Part shown: piece by piece, positions 13,395-14,813 of the stretch
Numbering within the stretch: the first letter of the stretch is position 1
Layout: each line of letters starts with the position of its first letter
Source of the DNA: Dethiosulfatibacter sp.
Lineage (GTDB): Bacteria > Bacillota_A > Clostridia > Tissierellales > Dethiosulfatibacteraceae
Direction: 5' to 3'
Assembly: GCA_019084435.1 (NCBI GenBank)
Contig: JAHRFV010000235.1
Coordinates: forward strand, 1-14,813
DNA: 14,813 nt
Program-made: the position numbers and the translations under genes
The notes under the pieces: model-generated
What the model saw: only the letters and a program-made list of their open reading frames with translations
Database searches by the model: none
Told to the model about the DNA's origin: nothing

Positions 13395-14081
13395 ATGAGT
13401 GAAAAAATATTAGTTGTAGATGATGAGAGACCTATTGCCAATATTCTCAAATACAATCTGGAAAAGGAAGGTTTTGAAGTATACACAGCTTTTGACGGAG
13501 AAGAGGCCATCCAAAAGGCATTAGAAGTAAAACCTGATTTGATGCTGCTTGATATTATGCTTCCTTTGAAAAATGGATTTGATGTTCTGAAGGAATTGAG
13601 AACACAGATGACTATGCCCGTTATCATGCTGACGGCGAAAGAAGAGGAATCAGACAAGATAATGGGGTTGGATTACGGTGCAGATGATTATATTACAAAG
13701 CCCTTCAGTATGAAAGAAGTTATTGCACGCATAAAGGCCAATATCAGAAGAGAAAAGTATAAAGATCCAGATGAAGAGAAAAAATCCAAAATTGTTCAAT
13801 ATGGAAATCTCAAAATTGATTTCAATAAACTGGAAGTCTTCAGGGATGGTGAGATCATAGATTTGACACACAGGGAGTTTGAGCTCATCAAATTTCTGAT
13901 TCTCAATCCAGATAAGGTATTCGATAGGGAGCATCTGCTGAAAGTTGTCTGGGGATATGAGTACGGTGACCTGAGGACAGTTGATGTTACAGTTAGAAGG
14001 TTGCGAGAGAAGATAGAAACGATTGACGATAAATACATCATCACAAAACGAGGAGTAGGATATTACTTCAGGAGGATTTAG
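13395..14081 (+). CDS. walR: WalR-like OmpR-family response regulator
   Basis: The 228-residue regulator probably controls cell-wall hydrolase genes, as WalR (YycF) does in Gram-positive bacteria. The receiver domain (3-118) has acidic D9/D10, phosphoacceptor D53 (LLDIMLP), T80 and K102 (TKPFS). The OmpR-type winged helix (about 135-226) carries the HREFELIKFL and RTVDVTVRRLREKIE segments, with a close match in pattern to B. subtilis WalR. AAGAAGG (13381-13387) precedes ATG 13395. The sensor kinase gene starts 2 nt after its stop. A PhoP/PhoB-type regulator is the main alternative; the sensor's layout (TM, outside domain, TM, HAMP) fits both. Naming as WalR rests on sequence resemblance recalled, not on a search. 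Confidence 0.85.
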   Translation: MSEKILVVDDERPIANILKYNLEKEGFEVYTAFDGEEAIQKALEVKPDLMLLDIMLPLKNGFDVLKELRTQMTMPVIMLTAKEEESDKIMGLDYGADDYITKPFSMKEVIARIKANIRREKYKDPDEEKKSKIVQYGNLKIDFNKLEVFRDGEIIDLTHREFELIKFLILNPDKVFDREHLLKVVWGYEYGDLRTVDVTVRRLREKIETIDDKYIITKRGVGYYFRRI

Positions 14082-14083
14082 CA

Positions 14084-14813
14084 ATGTTCAGAAGCATAAG
14101 GTGGCGATTCATCATCATCTATTTTCTATTGGTTTTTCTTGCCATGTCCATCGTTGGATTTTTCATTACTGATCAATTAGAAAAAATACAGCTTGAATCT
14201 ATAACCCAATCAATGAGGAGCCATGTCTTCTCAATTTTAGCAAGCTCAACTTTATTGCAGGATGATGACTGGGCAGGTAATAAGGAAGAGATATTCGAAC
14301 TGGTTGATAAAAATGTTCAAATTGGCTATGATGAGAATCTTTATATCGTTTTAAACACTGATGAAAAACCAATTATTGGGAGTACTGTCAGTAGTGTGGT
14401 TTCCCTTAGCGCTTATGAAACCAGAAGGATAAACAATCTTCTTATATTGGAAGCCATGAGAGGTGAATTGGCAGAGACTATACCAATTGAAAGCTTTGAT
14501 GGAACAGAGAGCAGGGTCAAACATATGGCTTATCCGGTCAAGAATGAGAATGGCAATATAGAAGGCATTATTTATCTGACCTATAGGCTTGACTCGGTTT
14601 ATGAAACCATGGATAACACGACAAAGATGCTGACCAGAGCCACATTGCTAGCACTAGCGATTACCATCGTGCTGGGATTCTTTCTTGCTAAAAGCATAAC
14701 GGGGCCTATTAAGGATCTGACTATGAAGGCCAAGGAAATGTCAAAAGGAGATTTTGAGCAGGTAGTAGCGGTTAAGTCTAATGACGAGTTGGGTCAACTG
14801 GCTATGATGTTCA
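14084..14813 (+). CDS. walK: WalK-like sensor histidine kinase, 3'-partial
   Basis: This membrane sensor kinase is cut by the window edge: 243 residues are visible with no stop. The first membrane segment is at about 8-29 and an extracytoplasmic domain of about 150 residues (30-180) follows, probably PDC/Cache-like (DENLYIVLNTDEKPIIGS, then MAYPVKNENGNIEGIIYLTY). The second membrane segment (183-202) is followed by a HAMP domain (203 onward: ITGPIKDLTMKAKEMSKGDF ... SNDELGQLAMMF). PAS, DHp and ATPase domains should lie outside. GGAGG (14071-14075) inside the end of walR drives the ATG, with 2 nt between the genes, so the two are co-translated. It probably senses cell-wall state and phosphorylates the WalR-like regulator. 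Confidence 0.88.
   Translation, partial: MFRSIRWRFIIIYFLLVFLAMSIVGFFITDQLEKIQLESITQSMRSHVFSILASSTLLQDDDWAGNKEEIFELVDKNVQIGYDENLYIVLNTDEKPIIGSTVSSVVSLSAYETRRINNLLILEAMRGELAETIPIESFDGTESRVKHMAYPVKNENGNIEGIIYLTYRLDSVYETMDNTTKMLTRATLLALAITIVLGFFLAKSITGPIKDLTMKAKEMSKGDFEQVVAVKSNDELGQLAMMF

Overview
The window looks like chromosomal DNA of an A/T-rich Gram-positive anaerobe of the Clostridia type. This rests on strong AGGAGG-type ribosome-binding sites, a DnaD plus DnaI/DnaC-like replication pair, a WalRK-type two-component system, a LysM-G5-M23 cell-wall protein, a DUF3842 protein and several TTG starts. I see no phage, transposon, CRISPR, tRNA or rRNA signal. The genus cannot be fixed from the sequence alone.

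Layout. Positions 1-248 form a near-perfect inverted repeat (118-bp arms, 12-nt centre). Its right arm is the real 5' part of an acetolactate synthase gene (ilvB, 121-1725, N-terminus missing). Its left arm is a reversed copy of the same coding sequence, most simply a fold-back chimera at a contig end. A bidirectional terminator (1736-1762) separates ilvB from a four-gene minus-strand operon (4672 to 1761): dnaD-like, dnaI/dnaC-like helicase loader, and two small paralogous 'gate' (nucleoside-recognition) membrane proteins. Diverging from it is a LysM-G5-M23 peptidase gene (4821-6299), ended by a second bidirectional terminator.

The next minus-strand operon (10138 to 6358) encodes a TetR regulator, an ABC-2 type ATPase, two different permeases and a small two-helix membrane protein. 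This is a self-contained export or stress-response cassette, probably autoregulated by the TetR protein. Plus-strand genes for a GNAT acetyltransferase and a PspC-domain protein follow. The PspC gene meets a minus-strand DUF3842 gene tail to tail, with overlapping stop codons placed in the loop of a hairpin. The last block on the plus strand is an FGGY carbohydrate kinase followed without a terminator by walR and walK. walK runs off the right edge.

How the genes relate. The window mixes replication initiation (dnaD, loader), cell-wall maintenance and its control (M23 peptidase, walRK), envelope stress or export (TetR-ABC, PspC) and metabolism (ilvB, FGGY kinase). I found no clearly new multi-gene system. 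The points most worth a second look are the paired half-size gate proteins translationally linked to the helicase loader, the uncharacterised small membrane protein ending the ABC operon, the hairpin over the PspC/DUF3842 stop codons, the repeated use of extended -10 (TGn) promoters, and the artefactual palindrome at the left edge.
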